Positions 55,104-64,000 of a DNA stretch of 64,000 bases are shown here, piece by piece. The stretch is from Thermobifida alba (lineage in GTDB: Bacteria > Actinomycetota > Actinomycetes > Streptosporangiales > Streptosporangiaceae), in NCBI RefSeq assembly GCF_023208015.1, contig NZ_CP051627.1:2170001-2234000 (forward strand), written 5' to 3'. Made by a program: the position numbers and the translations under genes. How positions within the stretch are numbered: position 1 is the stretch's first letter; each line of letters begins with the position of its first letter. The notes under the pieces were generated by a model. That model saw only the letters and a list, made by a program, of their open reading frames with translations, searched no databases and was not told the DNA's origin.

Positions 55104-56084
55104 TCAGCCGACGGCGTTGGCCAGCAGCGGGTCGATGGTCACCGCGACGAACAGCAGCGCCAGGTAGGCGTTGGACAGGTGGAAGAAGCCCATGGTCTTG
55201 AGCTTGGCCCCGCTCACCCCGGAACGGACCTGGCGGTGCAGGCGGTGCGCCTGGACCAGCAGCACCGCGCCCAGCACTCCGGCGGCCGCCGGGTACAGCA
55301 GGGTGGTGTCGGCGATCGGCCACAGCAGCAGCGAGACCACCACGGTCGCCCACGAGTACAGCACGCACTCCAGCATCACCCGGCGGTCGCTGGCCACCAC
55401 CGGCAGCATGGGGACGTTCGCGGCGGCGTAGTCCTCGCGGTAGCGCATGGCCAGCGCCCAGGTGTGCGGCGGCGTCCAGAAGAACACCACCAGGAACAGG
55501 ATGAACGGCGCCCAGTCGAGGCGTTCGGTGATCGCCGCCCAGCCGATGAGCACCGGCATGCAGCCCGCGATGCCGCCCCACACGACGTTCTGCGCGGTGC
55601 GGCGCTTGAGCAGCAGGGTGTAGACGAAGATGTAGAAGGCGATCGCGAACAGCGACAGCGCCGCCGCCAGCCAGTTGACGAACACCACGAAGCCGACGGT
55701 GGACAGCACCGCCATGACCAGCCCGTAGACCATCGTGCCGCGCGGGGTGACCTGCTGCATGGCGGTGGGCCTGCGGCGGGTGCGCCGCATCGCGCGGTCG
55801 ATGTCGCGGTCGATGTAGCAGTTGATGGCGTTGGCGCTGGCCGCCGACATGGTGCCGAACACCAGTGTGGCCACGGCCACCCCCAGCGGCGGCACGCCCT
55901 TGGCCGCCACGAACATCACCGGGATGGTGGTGATCAGCAGCAGCTCGATGACCCGCGGCTTGGACAGGGCCACGTAGGCGCGGACGTAGGAGACGAACGA
56001 GGAGGAGCGGGACTCGCCCCCGGTCGCGGGGTCGGCCGCCGCACCGGACTCGGGGGCGGTGGAGGAGCGGCTGAGAAGAGTCAT
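55104..56084 (-). CDS. ctaB: Protoheme IX farnesyltransferase CtaB
   Basis: 326 residues from ATG 56084. UbiA-family membrane prenyltransferase that makes heme O from heme B and farnesyl diphosphate. The prenyl-diphosphate motif is [24 protein letters not shown] (NxxxDxxxD), with [17 protein letters not shown] upstream and [25 protein letters not shown] downstream. Eight or nine transmembrane segments. CtaA, which uses its product, is at 47415. Confidence 0.94.
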   Translation of the reverse strand: MTLLSRSSTAPESGAAADPATGGESRSSSFVSYVRAYVALSKPRVIELLLITTIPVMFVAAKGVPPLGVAVATLVFGTMSAASANAINCYIDRDIDRAMRRTRRRPTAMQQVTPRGTMVYGLVMAVLSTVGFVVFVNWLAAALSLFAIAFYIFVYTLLLKRRTAQNVVWGGIAGCMPVLIGWAAITERLDWAPFILFLVVFFWTPPHTWALAMRYREDYAAANVPMLPVVASDRRVMLECVLYSWATVVVSLLLWPIADTTLLYPAAAGVLGAVLLVQAHRLHRQVRSGVSGAKLKTMGFFHLSNAYLALLFVAVTIDPLLANAVG

Positions 56085-56609
56085 GGCCGCCGCCGTACCT
56101 GGGTCACGCGCCGGGTCGCCGTTCTCGGCTGTTGCGGGGATCGCCGACCGTGCGGCGCGGAACGCACGGCCCTCACCCGCTCTACGGACACAGACACGCT
56201 CAAACCTCGAAAGAACTGGGAGTCAGGGCATCAGTTGTTCATGGCTGCTCACCACGGAACGCGCGGCGCGGTGCGGCGCTCGTGACCCCTCGCGCGCCTG
56301 GCAGAGGCGCACGATACCGTCAACGACAGAGTGTAGTGCTAGGCCCGGACGGGCTCTCACCGGGTCCGTCCCCGTGGCACCGGCCACGCGAGGTCCGTGA
56401 TCCGCCGCGGAGGTTTCGACGGTAGGGTCTGGGTTAGTCACCAGCCCTCGGGTGTCCGTCACCGCGACACGCACGGCGGCTCGCACCCTCACGTGCGGCG
56501 TGGCCGTCCCGTGGTCCTTCGGGTGCGGGTCACGGTGAACCCACCCCTGTTCTTTCCGGCCACCACGCCTGCGAACTGGCCTGGATGCGCGAAAGGAGCC
56601 CTAGCCCGC
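56085..56609. promoter_or_regulatory. ctaB-tkt divergent gap
   Basis: 525 bases. AT-richer stretches occur at 56190-56245 and 56315-56342 (GACAGAGTGTAGTGCTAGG), either of which could hold promoters for the divergent genes. AAGGAG at 56593-56598 is the tkt ribosome binding site. No credible small gene. Confidence 0.45.
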
Positions 56610-58730
56610 GTGAACACCGGCACCCCGAAGACCCTGGACTGGTCGGATCTGGACCGACGCACCGTGGACGTGGTCCGTGCCCTGGCGATGGATGCGGTCG
56701 AGGAGGCGGGCTCCGGCCACCCCGGCACCGCGATGAGCCTCGCTCCCGCAGCCTACCTGCTGTTCCAGAAGGTGATGCGGCACGACCCGAGCGAGCCGAC
56801 GTGGGTCGGCCGGGACCGCTTCGTCCTGTCCTGCGGCCACTCCAGCCTGACCCTCTACATCCAGCTCTACCTGGCCGGCTACGGCCTGAGCCTGGAGGAC
56901 ATCAAACGGCTGCGCCAGTGGGGCAGCCTCACCCCCGGCCACCCCGAGTACGGTCACACCGCCGGGGTGGAGACCACCACCGGCCCCCTGGGGCAGGGCA
57001 TCGGCAACGCGGTCGGCATGGCCATGGCCGCCCGCCGTGAGCGGGGCCTGTTCGACCCCGACGCCGCCGTCGGGGAGAGCCCCTTCGACCACTACATCTA
57101 CGCCCTGTGCTCCGACGGCGACGTCCAGGAGGGCGTCAGCCACGAGGCGAGCGCCCTGGCGGGCACCCAGAAGCTCGGCAACCTCATCGTCATCTGGGAC
57201 GACAACCGCATCTCCATCGAGGACGACACCCAGATCGCGTTCACCGAGGACGTGGTCGCCCGCTACGCCGCCTACGGCTGGCACGTCCAGGAGGTCGACT
57301 GGGTCGGCGAGGACGGCTACCACGAGGACGTGGAGGCGCTGTACGCGGCCATCCGCGCCGCCCAGGCGGAGACGGAGCGCCCCTCCTTCATCCGGCTGCG
57401 CACCATCATCGGCTGGCCCTCGCCGAACAAGCAGAACACCGGCGGGATCCACGGCGCCGCGCTGGGCGCCGAGGAGGTCGCCGCCACCAAGCGGGTCATG
57501 GGCCTCAACCCGGACGCGCGCTTCGACGTGCCCGAGGAGCTGCTGGAGCACGCCCGCGGCGCGGTGGCGCGGGGCCGCGCCGCCCGCCAGGAGTGGGAGA
57601 ACGCCCTGGCCGAGTGGCGCAGCGGCGCCGGCGAACGCGCCGAGCTGTTCGACCGCCTGTCGGCGGGCACCCTCCCGGAGGGCTGGGAGAAGGCGATCCC
57701 GACCTTCGAGCCCGGCGGCAAGGGCGTGGCCACCCGCAGCGCCTCGGGCAGCGTGCTGAGCGCGATCGCGCCGGTGCTGCCGGAGCTGTGGGGCGGTTCG
57801 GCGGACCTGGCCGGCTCCAACAACACCACGCCCAAGGGCGAGCCCTCGTTCATCCCCGAGGAGCGGTCCACCAAGGCCTTCTCCGGACACCGCTACGGCC
57901 GGGTGCTGCACTTCGGGGTGCGCGAGCACGGCATGGGCGCGATCCTCAACGGCATCGCGCTGCACGGCCCCACCCGCCCCTACGGCGGCACGTTCCTGGT
58001 CTTCAGCGACTACATGCGGCCGGCGGTGCGGCTGGCGGCGCTGATGAAGCTGCCGGTGACCTACGTGTGGACGCACGACTCCATCGGCCTGGGCGAGGAC
58101 GGCCCCACCCACCAGCCGGTGGAACACCTGTGGTCGCTGCGCGCCATCCCCGGCCTGGCGGTGGTGCGCCCCGCCGACGCCAACGAGACGGCGGTGGCCT
58201 GGCGCACCATCCTGGAGCGCGGCGACGGCCCGGCGGCGCTGGCGCTGACCCGGCAGGCGGTCCCGGTGCTGGACCGCTCCGAGCTGGCGTCGGCGGAGCT
58301 GACCGCCCGCGGCGGCTACGTGCTGGCCGAGGCGAGCGACGGCCGCCCCCAGGCGATCATCATCGCCACCGGAAGTGAGGTGCAGATCGCACTGGAGGCG
58401 CGTTCCCGGCTGGAGGAGTCGGGTACGCCCACCCGTGTGGTGTCGATGCCGTGCCTGGAGTGGTTCAACGAGCAGGACGACGCCTACCGCCAGCAGGTGC
58501 TGCCGCCGTCGGTCCGGGTGCGCGTCTCGGTGGAGGCCGGGGTCGCCCTGGGCTGGCGCGAACTGATCGGTGAGCACGGCGAGTCGGTGAGTCTGGAGCA
58601 CTTCGGCGCCTCGGCGCCGTACGCGACCCTGTACGAGCAGTTCGGGATCACCTCCGACCGGGTGGTGGCGGCGGTGCACGCCAGCGTCGCCAAGCTCGGC
58701 GGCGACCGGGGATCGACGACAGGCAACTGA
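56610..58730 (+). CDS. tkt: Transketolase
   Basis: 706 residues from GTG 56610, the first start after AAGGAG (12-base spacing); earlier in-frame codons give non-homologous sequence. It transfers two-carbon units using thiamine diphosphate. Motifs: [60 protein letters not shown] (ThDP/metal), [20 protein letters not shown] and [23 protein letters not shown]. It heads tkt-tal-pgi-zwf-opcA, the non-oxidative and oxidative pentose phosphate genes in one direction. Confidence 0.95.
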   Translation: MNTGTPKTLDWSDLDRRTVDVVRALAMDAVEEAGSGHPGTAMSLAPAAYLLFQKVMRHDPSEPTWVGRDRFVLSCGHSSLTLYIQLYLAGYGLSLEDIKRLRQWGSLTPGHPEYGHTAGVETTTGPLGQGIGNAVGMAMAARRERGLFDPDAAVGESPFDHYIYALCSDGDVQEGVSHEASALAGTQKLGNLIVIWDDNRISIEDDTQIAFTEDVVARYAAYGWHVQEVDWVGEDGYHEDVEALYAAIRAAQAETERPSFIRLRTIIGWPSPNKQNTGGIHGAALGAEEVAATKRVMGLNPDARFDVPEELLEHARGAVARGRAARQEWENALAEWRSGAGERAELFDRLSAGTLPEGWEKAIPTFEPGGKGVATRSASGSVLSAIAPVLPELWGGSADLAGSNNTTPKGEPSFIPEERSTKAFSGHRYGRVLHFGVREHGMGAILNGIALHGPTRPYGGTFLVFSDYMRPAVRLAALMKLPVTYVWTHDSIGLGEDGPTHQPVEHLWSLRAIPGLAVVRPADANETAVAWRTILERGDGPAALALTRQAVPVLDRSELASAELTARGGYVLAEASDGRPQAIIIATGSEVQIALEARSRLEESGTPTRVVSMPCLEWFNEQDDAYRQQVLPPSVRVRVSVEAGVALGWRELIGEHGESVSLEHFGASAPYATLYEQFGITSDRVVAAVHASVAKLGGDRGSTTGN

Positions 58731-58737
58731 CCGTTCG

Positions 58738-58766
58738 GGGGAGGGTCGCCACAAGCGGCCCTCCCC
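58738..58766 (+). terminator. tkt-tal intercistronic hairpin
   Basis: 12-bp stem (58738-58749 with 58755-58766, one T-G pair) and five-base loop, in the 62-base gap between tkt and tal. No T-tract follows, so it may be an attenuator or RNA-stability element rather than a full terminator. Confidence 0.5.
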
Positions 58767-58792
58767 GCATCTTCGAGGAGTGTCGAGAAGCG

Positions 58793-59899
58793 ATGGGCAG
58801 CCCACTTCAGCAGCTCTCCGACTCGGGCGTGGCCGTCTGGCTGGACGACATCAGCCGGCAGCGGCTGCGCAGCGGCGGTCTCGCCGCGCTGATCGCGGAA
58901 CGCAACGTCGTGGGGGTCACCTCCAACCCCACGATCTTCGCCAAGGCCCTGGCCGAGGGCGACGCCTACGACGCCCAGCTGCGCGACCTGGCGGTGCGCG
59001 GGGTGTCGGTGGAGGAGGCGGTGCGCGCCATCACCGCCTACGACATCCGCTGGGGCGCGGACGTGCTGCGCCCGGTCTACGAGGCCAGCGGCGGCGTGGA
59101 CGGCCGCGTGTCGCTGGAGGTCGACCCCAGGCTGGCGCGCGACACCGAGCGGACCCTCGCCGAGGCGCGGGCCCTGTGGTGGCTGGTGGACCGCCCCAAC
59201 CTGATGATCAAGATCCCCGCGACGGTCGAGGGCCTGCCCGCCATCACCGCGGCCCTGGCCGAGGGCATCAGCGTCAACGTGACCCTGATCTTCTCGCTGG
59301 AGCGCTACCGGGCGGTGATGGAGGCGTTCCTGGACGGCCTGGAGCAGGCCCGTGAGGCGGGCCGCGACCTGTCGACCATCCACTCGGTGGCGTCGTTCTT
59401 CGTCAGCCGGGTGGACACCGAGGTGGACGCGAGGCTGTCGAAGATCGCCACCGAGGAGGCGGTGGCGCTGCGCGGCAAGACCGCGCTGGCCAACGCCCGG
59501 CTGGCCTACGCCGCCTACGAGGAGGTCTTCTCCGGTCGGCGGTGGGCCGAGCTGGCGGCGGCCGGGGCGCGTCCGCAGCGTCCGCTGTGGGCGTCCACCG
59601 GTGTGAAGGACCCGGAACTGCCGGACACCCTGTACGTGACCGAACTGGTCGCGCCGGGCACGGTGAACACGATGCCCCAGGCCACCCTGGAGGCGGTGGC
59701 CGACCACGGCCAGATCACCGGTGACACGGTGCGCGGCGGCTACGAGGCTGCGCGCGCCCACCTGGACGCGGTGGCGGCGGTCGGCGTGTCCCTGGACGAC
59801 GTGGTGGAGAAGCTGGAAGTCGAGGGCGTCGACAAGTTCGTCACGTCCTGGGAGGAGTTGCTGGAGCGGGTCGCCCAGCAGCTCGCCTCCCACGGCTGA
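58793..59899 (+). CDS. tal: Transaldolase
   Basis: 368 residues from ATG 58793. It transfers dihydroxyacetone units through a Schiff base. [15 protein letters not shown] and the active Lys in [18 protein letters not shown] are the diagnostic motifs, with [12 protein letters not shown] following as [30 protein letters not shown] and [13 protein letters not shown] complete the long actinobacterial type, about 40 residues longer than E. coli TalB. Confidence 0.95.
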   Translation: MGSPLQQLSDSGVAVWLDDISRQRLRSGGLAALIAERNVVGVTSNPTIFAKALAEGDAYDAQLRDLAVRGVSVEEAVRAITAYDIRWGADVLRPVYEASGGVDGRVSLEVDPRLARDTERTLAEARALWWLVDRPNLMIKIPATVEGLPAITAALAEGISVNVTLIFSLERYRAVMEAFLDGLEQAREAGRDLSTIHSVASFFVSRVDTEVDARLSKIATEEAVALRGKTALANARLAYAAYEEVFSGRRWAELAAAGARPQRPLWASTGVKDPELPDTLYVTELVAPGTVNTMPQATLEAVADHGQITGDTVRGGYEAARAHLDAVAAVGVSLDDVVEKLEVEGVDKFVTSWEELLERVAQQLASHG

Positions 59900-60056
59900 G
59901 AATTCGGTTTTCTCCCCCGCTCCGCCGTCATCCAGCTGTTTTGTCGGGAAGAAGGGTGGGAAACCACCCGGGCCCCCTCCTTCCGAATTCCATTCGGTAC
60001 CGCGGGGAAGCAACAATTGCAGTGACCGTGTGTGAGAAGAGGAAGGACCAATCGCC

Positions 60057-61691
60057 TTGAGCAGCGATCAGGTACAGGCCGGGGGCCTCACCGTCACCCT
60101 GCGCGGCGCGGTGCGCGGCGCGGCCGAGGAGGCGCTGGAGAAGCTGCGGGCCGACCGGGTGGCGTCCCGGCTCACCGCCAAGGACGCCACCCTGTGGGGG
60201 CCCGCGGCCGAACCGGAGGCGTCGATCCGGCTGGGCTGGGTGGACCTGCCGGAGCGCTCGCGGGCCCTGCTGCCGCAGATCACCGAGATCGCGCGGACCA
60301 AGCGCGACGCCGGACTGGACCGGGTGGTGCTGGCCGGCATGGGCGGGTCCTCCCTGGCCCCCGAGGTGATCGCCGCCAGCCGCGGAGCCCGACTGGTCAC
60401 CCTGGACACCACCGACGCCCAGCAGGTGCGCCGCGCGGTCGAGACCGACCTGGAGCGCACGGTCGTGGTGGTCGCCTCCAAGAGCGGCGGCACCGTGGAG
60501 ACCGACAGCCACCGCCGCGCCTTCGAGCAGGCCTTCACCGATGCCGGCATCGACCCGGCCGAACGGATCGTCGTGGTCACCGACCCGGGCTCGCCGCTGG
60601 CCGACCTGGCCGCCGAACGCGGCTACCCCACGGTGCTGGCCGACCCGAACGTCGGCGGCCGCTACAGCGCGCTCAGCGCGTTCGGGCTGGTGCCCAGCGC
60701 GCTGGCCGGGGTGGACGTCGAGGCGCTGCTGGACGAGGCCGCCGCCCTCGCCGCGACCCTCGCCGAGGACACCAACCCGGCCCTGGTGCTGGGCGCGGCC
60801 CTGGGCGGCTTCGGCGGCCACGACAAGGTGGTGCTGGCCGGAGACACCCCGGTGGGCCTGGGCGACTGGATCGAGCAGCTGGTCGCCGAGTCCACCGGCA
60901 AGGAGGGCACGGGCCTGCTGCCGGTGGTCGTGGAGGGCACCGACGCCCCCGGGTTCATCCCCGGCCCCGACACGCACCTGGTGGTCTACGGCGAGACCGC
61001 CCCGCAGGCGCCCGAGACCGCCGACACGGTCGTGACGGGCCCGCTCGGCGCCCAGTTCCTCGCCTGGGAGTACGCCACCGCGGTGGCGGGCCGCCTGCTC
61101 GGCATCAACCCGTTCGACCAGCCCAACGTGCAGGAGTCCAAGGACAACACCAGGGCCCTGCTGGAACTGTCGAACAGCGGCACGCTGCCCGTCGGCGCCC
61201 CGCTGCTCACCGACGGCGCGGTCGAGGTGCACGCCTCCGAGGCCGCCGCGCTGACCGACGCCAAGGACCTGGCCGCGGTGCTGCAGGCCCTGCTGCGGTC
61301 GGTCCCCGAGGACGGCTACCTCGCGGTGATGGCCTACCTCGACCGTGACGCCGCCGGCGACGGGCACGCCGCCGCGCTGCGTTCCGGCCTGGCCGCGCTC
61401 ACCCCGCGCCCGGTGACGTTCGGGTGGGGGCCGCGGTTCCTGCACTCCACCGGGCAGTACCACAAGGGCGGCCCCGCCAACGGGGTGTTCGTGCAGATCA
61501 CCGGGGACGTCGCCGACGACCTCGCGATCGCGGGCAAGCCGTACTCGTTCTCCCGGCTGCAGCTGGCCCAGGCGTTGGGCGACTTCAACGCGCTGGCCGA
61601 ACGCGGCCGTCCCACCGTCCGACTGCACCTGCGCGACCGGGCGGCGGGCCTGGAGGAACTGACCCGGGCGCTGGGCGCACTGCGCGCCTAG
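60057..61691 (+). CDS. pgi: Glucose-6-phosphate isomerase
   Basis: 544 residues from TTG 60057, with AGGAAGG nine bases upstream; no better start is near. SIS-domain blocks: VVLAGMGGSSLAPEVIA, VVVASKSGGTVETDSHRRAFE, GLGDWIEQLVAESTGKEGTGLLPV, LLGINPFDQPNVQESKDNTRALL and STGQYHKGGPANGVFVQ. It converts glucose-6-phosphate and fructose-6-phosphate, linking tal/tkt to zwf. The 157-base gap to tal contains GAATTCGG/CCGAATTC inverted repeats but no gene. Confidence 0.95.
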   Translation: MSSDQVQAGGLTVTLRGAVRGAAEEALEKLRADRVASRLTAKDATLWGPAAEPEASIRLGWVDLPERSRALLPQITEIARTKRDAGLDRVVLAGMGGSSLAPEVIAASRGARLVTLDTTDAQQVRRAVETDLERTVVVVASKSGGTVETDSHRRAFEQAFTDAGIDPAERIVVVTDPGSPLADLAAERGYPTVLADPNVGGRYSALSAFGLVPSALAGVDVEALLDEAAALAATLAEDTNPALVLGAALGGFGGHDKVVLAGDTPVGLGDWIEQLVAESTGKEGTGLLPVVVEGTDAPGFIPGPDTHLVVYGETAPQAPETADTVVTGPLGAQFLAWEYATAVAGRLLGINPFDQPNVQESKDNTRALLELSNSGTLPVGAPLLTDGAVEVHASEAAALTDAKDLAAVLQALLRSVPEDGYLAVMAYLDRDAAGDGHAAALRSGLAALTPRPVTFGWGPRFLHSTGQYHKGGPANGVFVQITGDVADDLAIAGKPYSFSRLQLAQALGDFNALAERGRPTVRLHLRDRAAGLEELTRALGALRA

Positions 61692-61703
61692 CCCTCGCGG
61701 GGA

Positions 61704-61757
61704 GTCCGGCGCCGCCGCGGCCCCGTCGGGACGGGGCCGCGGCGGCGCCCGCCGGAC
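61704..61757. terminator. Extended hairpin between pgi and zwf
   Basis: A perfect 16-bp inner stem (61711-61726 with 61731-61746, loop CGGG) is extended by a 7-bp outer stem (61704-61710 with 61751-61757) after a four-base bulge. It is the most stable hairpin in the cluster and probably reduces pgi readthrough into zwf. Confidence 0.65.
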
Positions 61758-61794
61758 CAGCCACGACCGCAACTCGACCAGGGAGGACGGCGAC

Positions 61795-63339
61795 GTGAGA
61801 GAACCGGTGATGCCGGGGGCGGTCCCCAACCCGTTGCGCAGCATGCTGGACCGGCGGCTACCGCGCATCGCGGGCCCCAGTGTGCTGGTGCTGTTCGGGG
61901 TGACCGGCGACCTGTCCCGCAAGAAACTGCTGCCCGCCATCTACGACCTGGCCAACCGGGGCCTGCTGCCGCCCGGCTTCGGCCTGGTCGGCTTCGCCCG
62001 CCGCGACTGGGCCGACCAGGACTTCGCGCAGGTCGCCCACGACTCGGTGCGCGCCCACGCGCGCACCCCGTTCCGCGAGGACGTGTGGCGCCAGCTCAGC
62101 GAGGGCGTCCGGTTCGTGTCGGGCGAACTGCACGACGACGCCGCGTTCGACGAACTGGCGCACACCGTGCGGGAACTGGACGCCAGCCGCGGCACCGGCG
62201 GCAACTACGCGTTCTACCTGTCGCTGCCGCCGAAGCTGTTCCCCACCGTGCTCACCCAGCTGAAGCGGAGCGGGCTCGCAGAGGCCTCCGGCGACTCCTG
62301 GCGGCGTGTGGTCATCGAGAAACCCTTCGGCCACGACCTGGCCAGCGCCCAGGAGCTGAACGCCCTCGTCGACGACGTGTTCCCGCCGCACTCGGTGTTC
62401 CGCATCGACCACTACCTGGGCAAGGAGACCGTTCAGAACCTGCTGGCGCTGCGGTTCGCCAACACCCTGTTCGAACCGATCTGGAACCGTTCCTACATCG
62501 ACCACGTGCAGATCACCATGGCCGAGGACATCGGGGTGGGCGGGCGCGCCGGGTACTACGACGGCATCGGTGCGGCGCGCGACGTCATCCAGAACCACCT
62601 GCTGCAACTGCTGGCGCTGGTGGCGATGGAGGAACCGCTGTCGTTCACCGCGGACGCGATCCGCGCCGAGAAGGTCAAGGCGCTCTCCGCGGTGCGGCTG
62701 CCCGAGGACCTGGCCGCCGGCACGGCGCGCGGCCAGTACGCCGCCGGGTGGCAGGGCGGCGCGCGCGTGGCGGGCTACCTGGAGGAGGACGGCATCTCCC
62801 CCGACTCCACCACCGAGACGTACGCGGCGGTGAAACTGAGCGTGAACACGCGCCGCTGGGCGGGCGTGCCGTTCTACCTGCGCACCGGCAAGCGGCTGGG
62901 CCGACGGGTCACCGAGGTCGCCCTGGTCTTCCAGCCCACCGCCAACCAGGTGTTCGACCACGCCGCCACCGCGGAACAGGGCGCGAACTCGCTGGTCATC
63001 CGGATCCAGCCGGACGAGGGGGTGACGCTGCGGTTCGGCTCCAAGGTGCCGGGCCCCAGCATGGAGGTGCGCGACGTCAGCATGGACTTCAGCTACGGCG
63101 AGTCCTTCACCGAGGCCAGCCCCGAGGCGTACGAGCGGCTGATCCTGGACGTGCTCATCGGCGACCCGCCGCTGTTTCCCCACCAGGAGGAGGTGGAGTT
63201 GTCGTGGCGCATCCTCGACCCGATCGAGGAGTTCTGGGCCAAGAGCGGCCGCCCCGAACCGTACGAGTCGGGCACCTGGGGTCCCCGTTCCGGTCACGAA
63301 CTGCTGGCCCGCGACGGCCGCCAGTGGCGCAGGCCGTGA
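61795..63339 (+). CDS. zwf: Glucose-6-phosphate dehydrogenase
   Basis: 514 residues from GTG 61795, with GGGAGG upstream. Oxidises glucose-6-phosphate to 6-phosphogluconolactone, making NADPH. LVLFGVTGDLSRKKLLPAIYDLANRG is the nucleotide site; FRIDHYLGKETVQNLLALRFAN holds the active-site RIDHYLGKE; the KPFGHDL motif and VPFYLRTGKRLGRRVTEVALVF follow. Length is typical. OpcA, its assembly factor, is directly downstream. Confidence 0.96.
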   Translation: MREPVMPGAVPNPLRSMLDRRLPRIAGPSVLVLFGVTGDLSRKKLLPAIYDLANRGLLPPGFGLVGFARRDWADQDFAQVAHDSVRAHARTPFREDVWRQLSEGVRFVSGELHDDAAFDELAHTVRELDASRGTGGNYAFYLSLPPKLFPTVLTQLKRSGLAEASGDSWRRVVIEKPFGHDLASAQELNALVDDVFPPHSVFRIDHYLGKETVQNLLALRFANTLFEPIWNRSYIDHVQITMAEDIGVGGRAGYYDGIGAARDVIQNHLLQLLALVAMEEPLSFTADAIRAEKVKALSAVRLPEDLAAGTARGQYAAGWQGGARVAGYLEEDGISPDSTTETYAAVKLSVNTRRWAGVPFYLRTGKRLGRRVTEVALVFQPTANQVFDHAATAEQGANSLVIRIQPDEGVTLRFGSKVPGPSMEVRDVSMDFSYGESFTEASPEAYERLILDVLIGDPPLFPHQEEVELSWRILDPIEEFWAKSGRPEPYESGTWGPRSGHELLARDGRQWRRP

Positions 63340-63490
63340 CGCGGGCCGCGGGGACGCCGCCCGCCCCGGCCAGTCCCCGGGGCGGGGGGAGCCCTCTCCC
63401 CCACCCGTCAGCCAGCCGCCGTCGGGGCCCGCTCCGCCACGCGGGTCCCGCGCCCGTGGACCATCGGGCGACCCGTCCCGGGGAGGACCG

Positions 63491-64000
63491 TTGACCCTGT
63501 ATCTTCCGCGAACCACGACCGCGCAGATCACCGAGGCGCTGGCCGCCGAGCGGCGCAGTGTCGGCGGCGGCGCGATGAACCTCGTCCTGACCCTGGTCAT
63601 CGTCACCGACGAGACCGACCACTACGACGCGCTGCAGGCCGCCACCGAGGCCGGGCGCGAACACCCCAGCCGGGTGATCGCGCTGATCCTGCGCGATCCC
63701 GACACCGAACCGGCGATCGACGCCGAGATCCGCCGTCCGGGCACGTCGGGTCCGGGCGAGACCCTGCTGCTGCGGTTGTACGGACCGCTCGCCGAGCACG
63801 CCGACTCGGTGGTCACACCGCTGCTGGTGCCCGACACCCCGGTGGTGGCGTGGTGGCCGGGCATCGGCCCGGCCAACCCGGTCGCCGACCCGGTGGGGCG
63901 GCTCGCCAACCGGCGGATCACCGACTCGCACCGGGCCGCCGACCCGGTCGCCGACCTGCTGGAGCGCGTCCGCCACTACCATCCCGGCGACACCGACCTG
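63491..64000 (+). CDS. opcA: G6PDH assembly protein OpcA, C-terminally cut by window edge
   Basis: 170 codons are visible from TTG 63491 (GGGAGG six bases upstream) to the window edge. The translation LTLYLPRTTTAQITEALAAE, then NLVLTLVIVTDETDHYDALQ, EAGREHPSRVIALILRDPD and VPDTPVVAWWPG matches OpcA, which activates or assembles G6PDH in actinobacteria and cyanobacteria. The C-terminal part lies outside the window. Confidence 0.93.
   Translation, partial: MTLYLPRTTTAQITEALAAERRSVGGGAMNLVLTLVIVTDETDHYDALQAATEAGREHPSRVIALILRDPDTEPAIDAEIRRPGTSGPGETLLLRLYGPLAEHADSVVTPLLVPDTPVVAWWPGIGPANPVADPVGRLANRRITDSHRAADPVADLLERVRHYHPGDTDL

Noticed and set aside
59900-60056. Possible small gene or terminator in the tal-pgi gap
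   Set aside because: GAATTCGG/CCGAATTC repeats and T-rich patches are present but no stable stem-plus-tail or start codon with a ribosome binding site other than that of pgi.

Overview
The window is high-GC, densely coded actinobacterial chromosome with frequent GTG and TTG starts. A three-part GH48 exocellulase (signal peptide, CBM2, two Ig-like modules, GH48) sits behind two copies of the CelR palindrome TGGGAGCGCTCCCA. Together with the actinobacterial fab and suf clusters and the tkt-tal-pgi-zwf-opcA order, this points to Thermobifida, most likely T. fusca or a close relative. The species call is inference from recognised architecture; no search was run.

Layout. 1-9 kb: a Nif3-like protein (cut by the left edge), a LURP-one-like protein, endonuclease IV, a small Cys-rich membrane protein, CbiZ, the CelR-controlled cel48A, a GNAT protein, Sua5 and a DUF1918/DUF1876 protein. 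9-11 kb: DinB and methyltransferase genes divergent from an XRE-cupin regulator. 11.1-13.5 kb: a small regulatory island (HATPase, ABM protein, XRE regulator) bounded by an intact tRNA-Val and a displaced copy of its 3' half. 13.5-20.7 kb: zinc ribbon, AhpE, DUF3052, YjbQ, a PhoD-like phosphatase, 5-oxoprolinase pxpABC and a membrane protein. 20.9-25.9 kb: FasR-type regulator divergent from fabD-fabH-acpP-fabF (type II fatty acid synthesis). 26-33 kb: a degenerate EAL protein, an SGNH hydrolase, SseB, a large unrecognised HTH-like protein, an MBL hydrolase and DUF1269. 33-40 kb: complete suf operon sufR-B-D-Rieske-C-S-U-T. 40-43 kb: DrrAB-like ABC exporter and two small membrane proteins. 42.7-45 kb: arginine deiminase and ornithine carbamoyltransferase. 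45-47.3 kb: RhtA-like exporter whose 3' end is duplicated around a PIN-toxin/HTH-antitoxin module. 47.4-56 kb: heme A synthase (ctaA), PrsW protease, TetR/acyl-CoA ligase/acyl-CoA dehydrogenase, methyltransferase, ctaB. 56.6-64 kb: tkt, tal, pgi, zwf and opcA (cut by the right edge), joining the pentose phosphate pathway to glycolysis and NADPH supply.

Most of the window is stable core metabolism. The accessory-looking parts are the tRNA-Val island and the direct-repeat-flanked toxin/antitoxin insertion; both show boundary repeats that can be read directly. The largest functionally blank gene is the 718-residue protein at 29656-31812.
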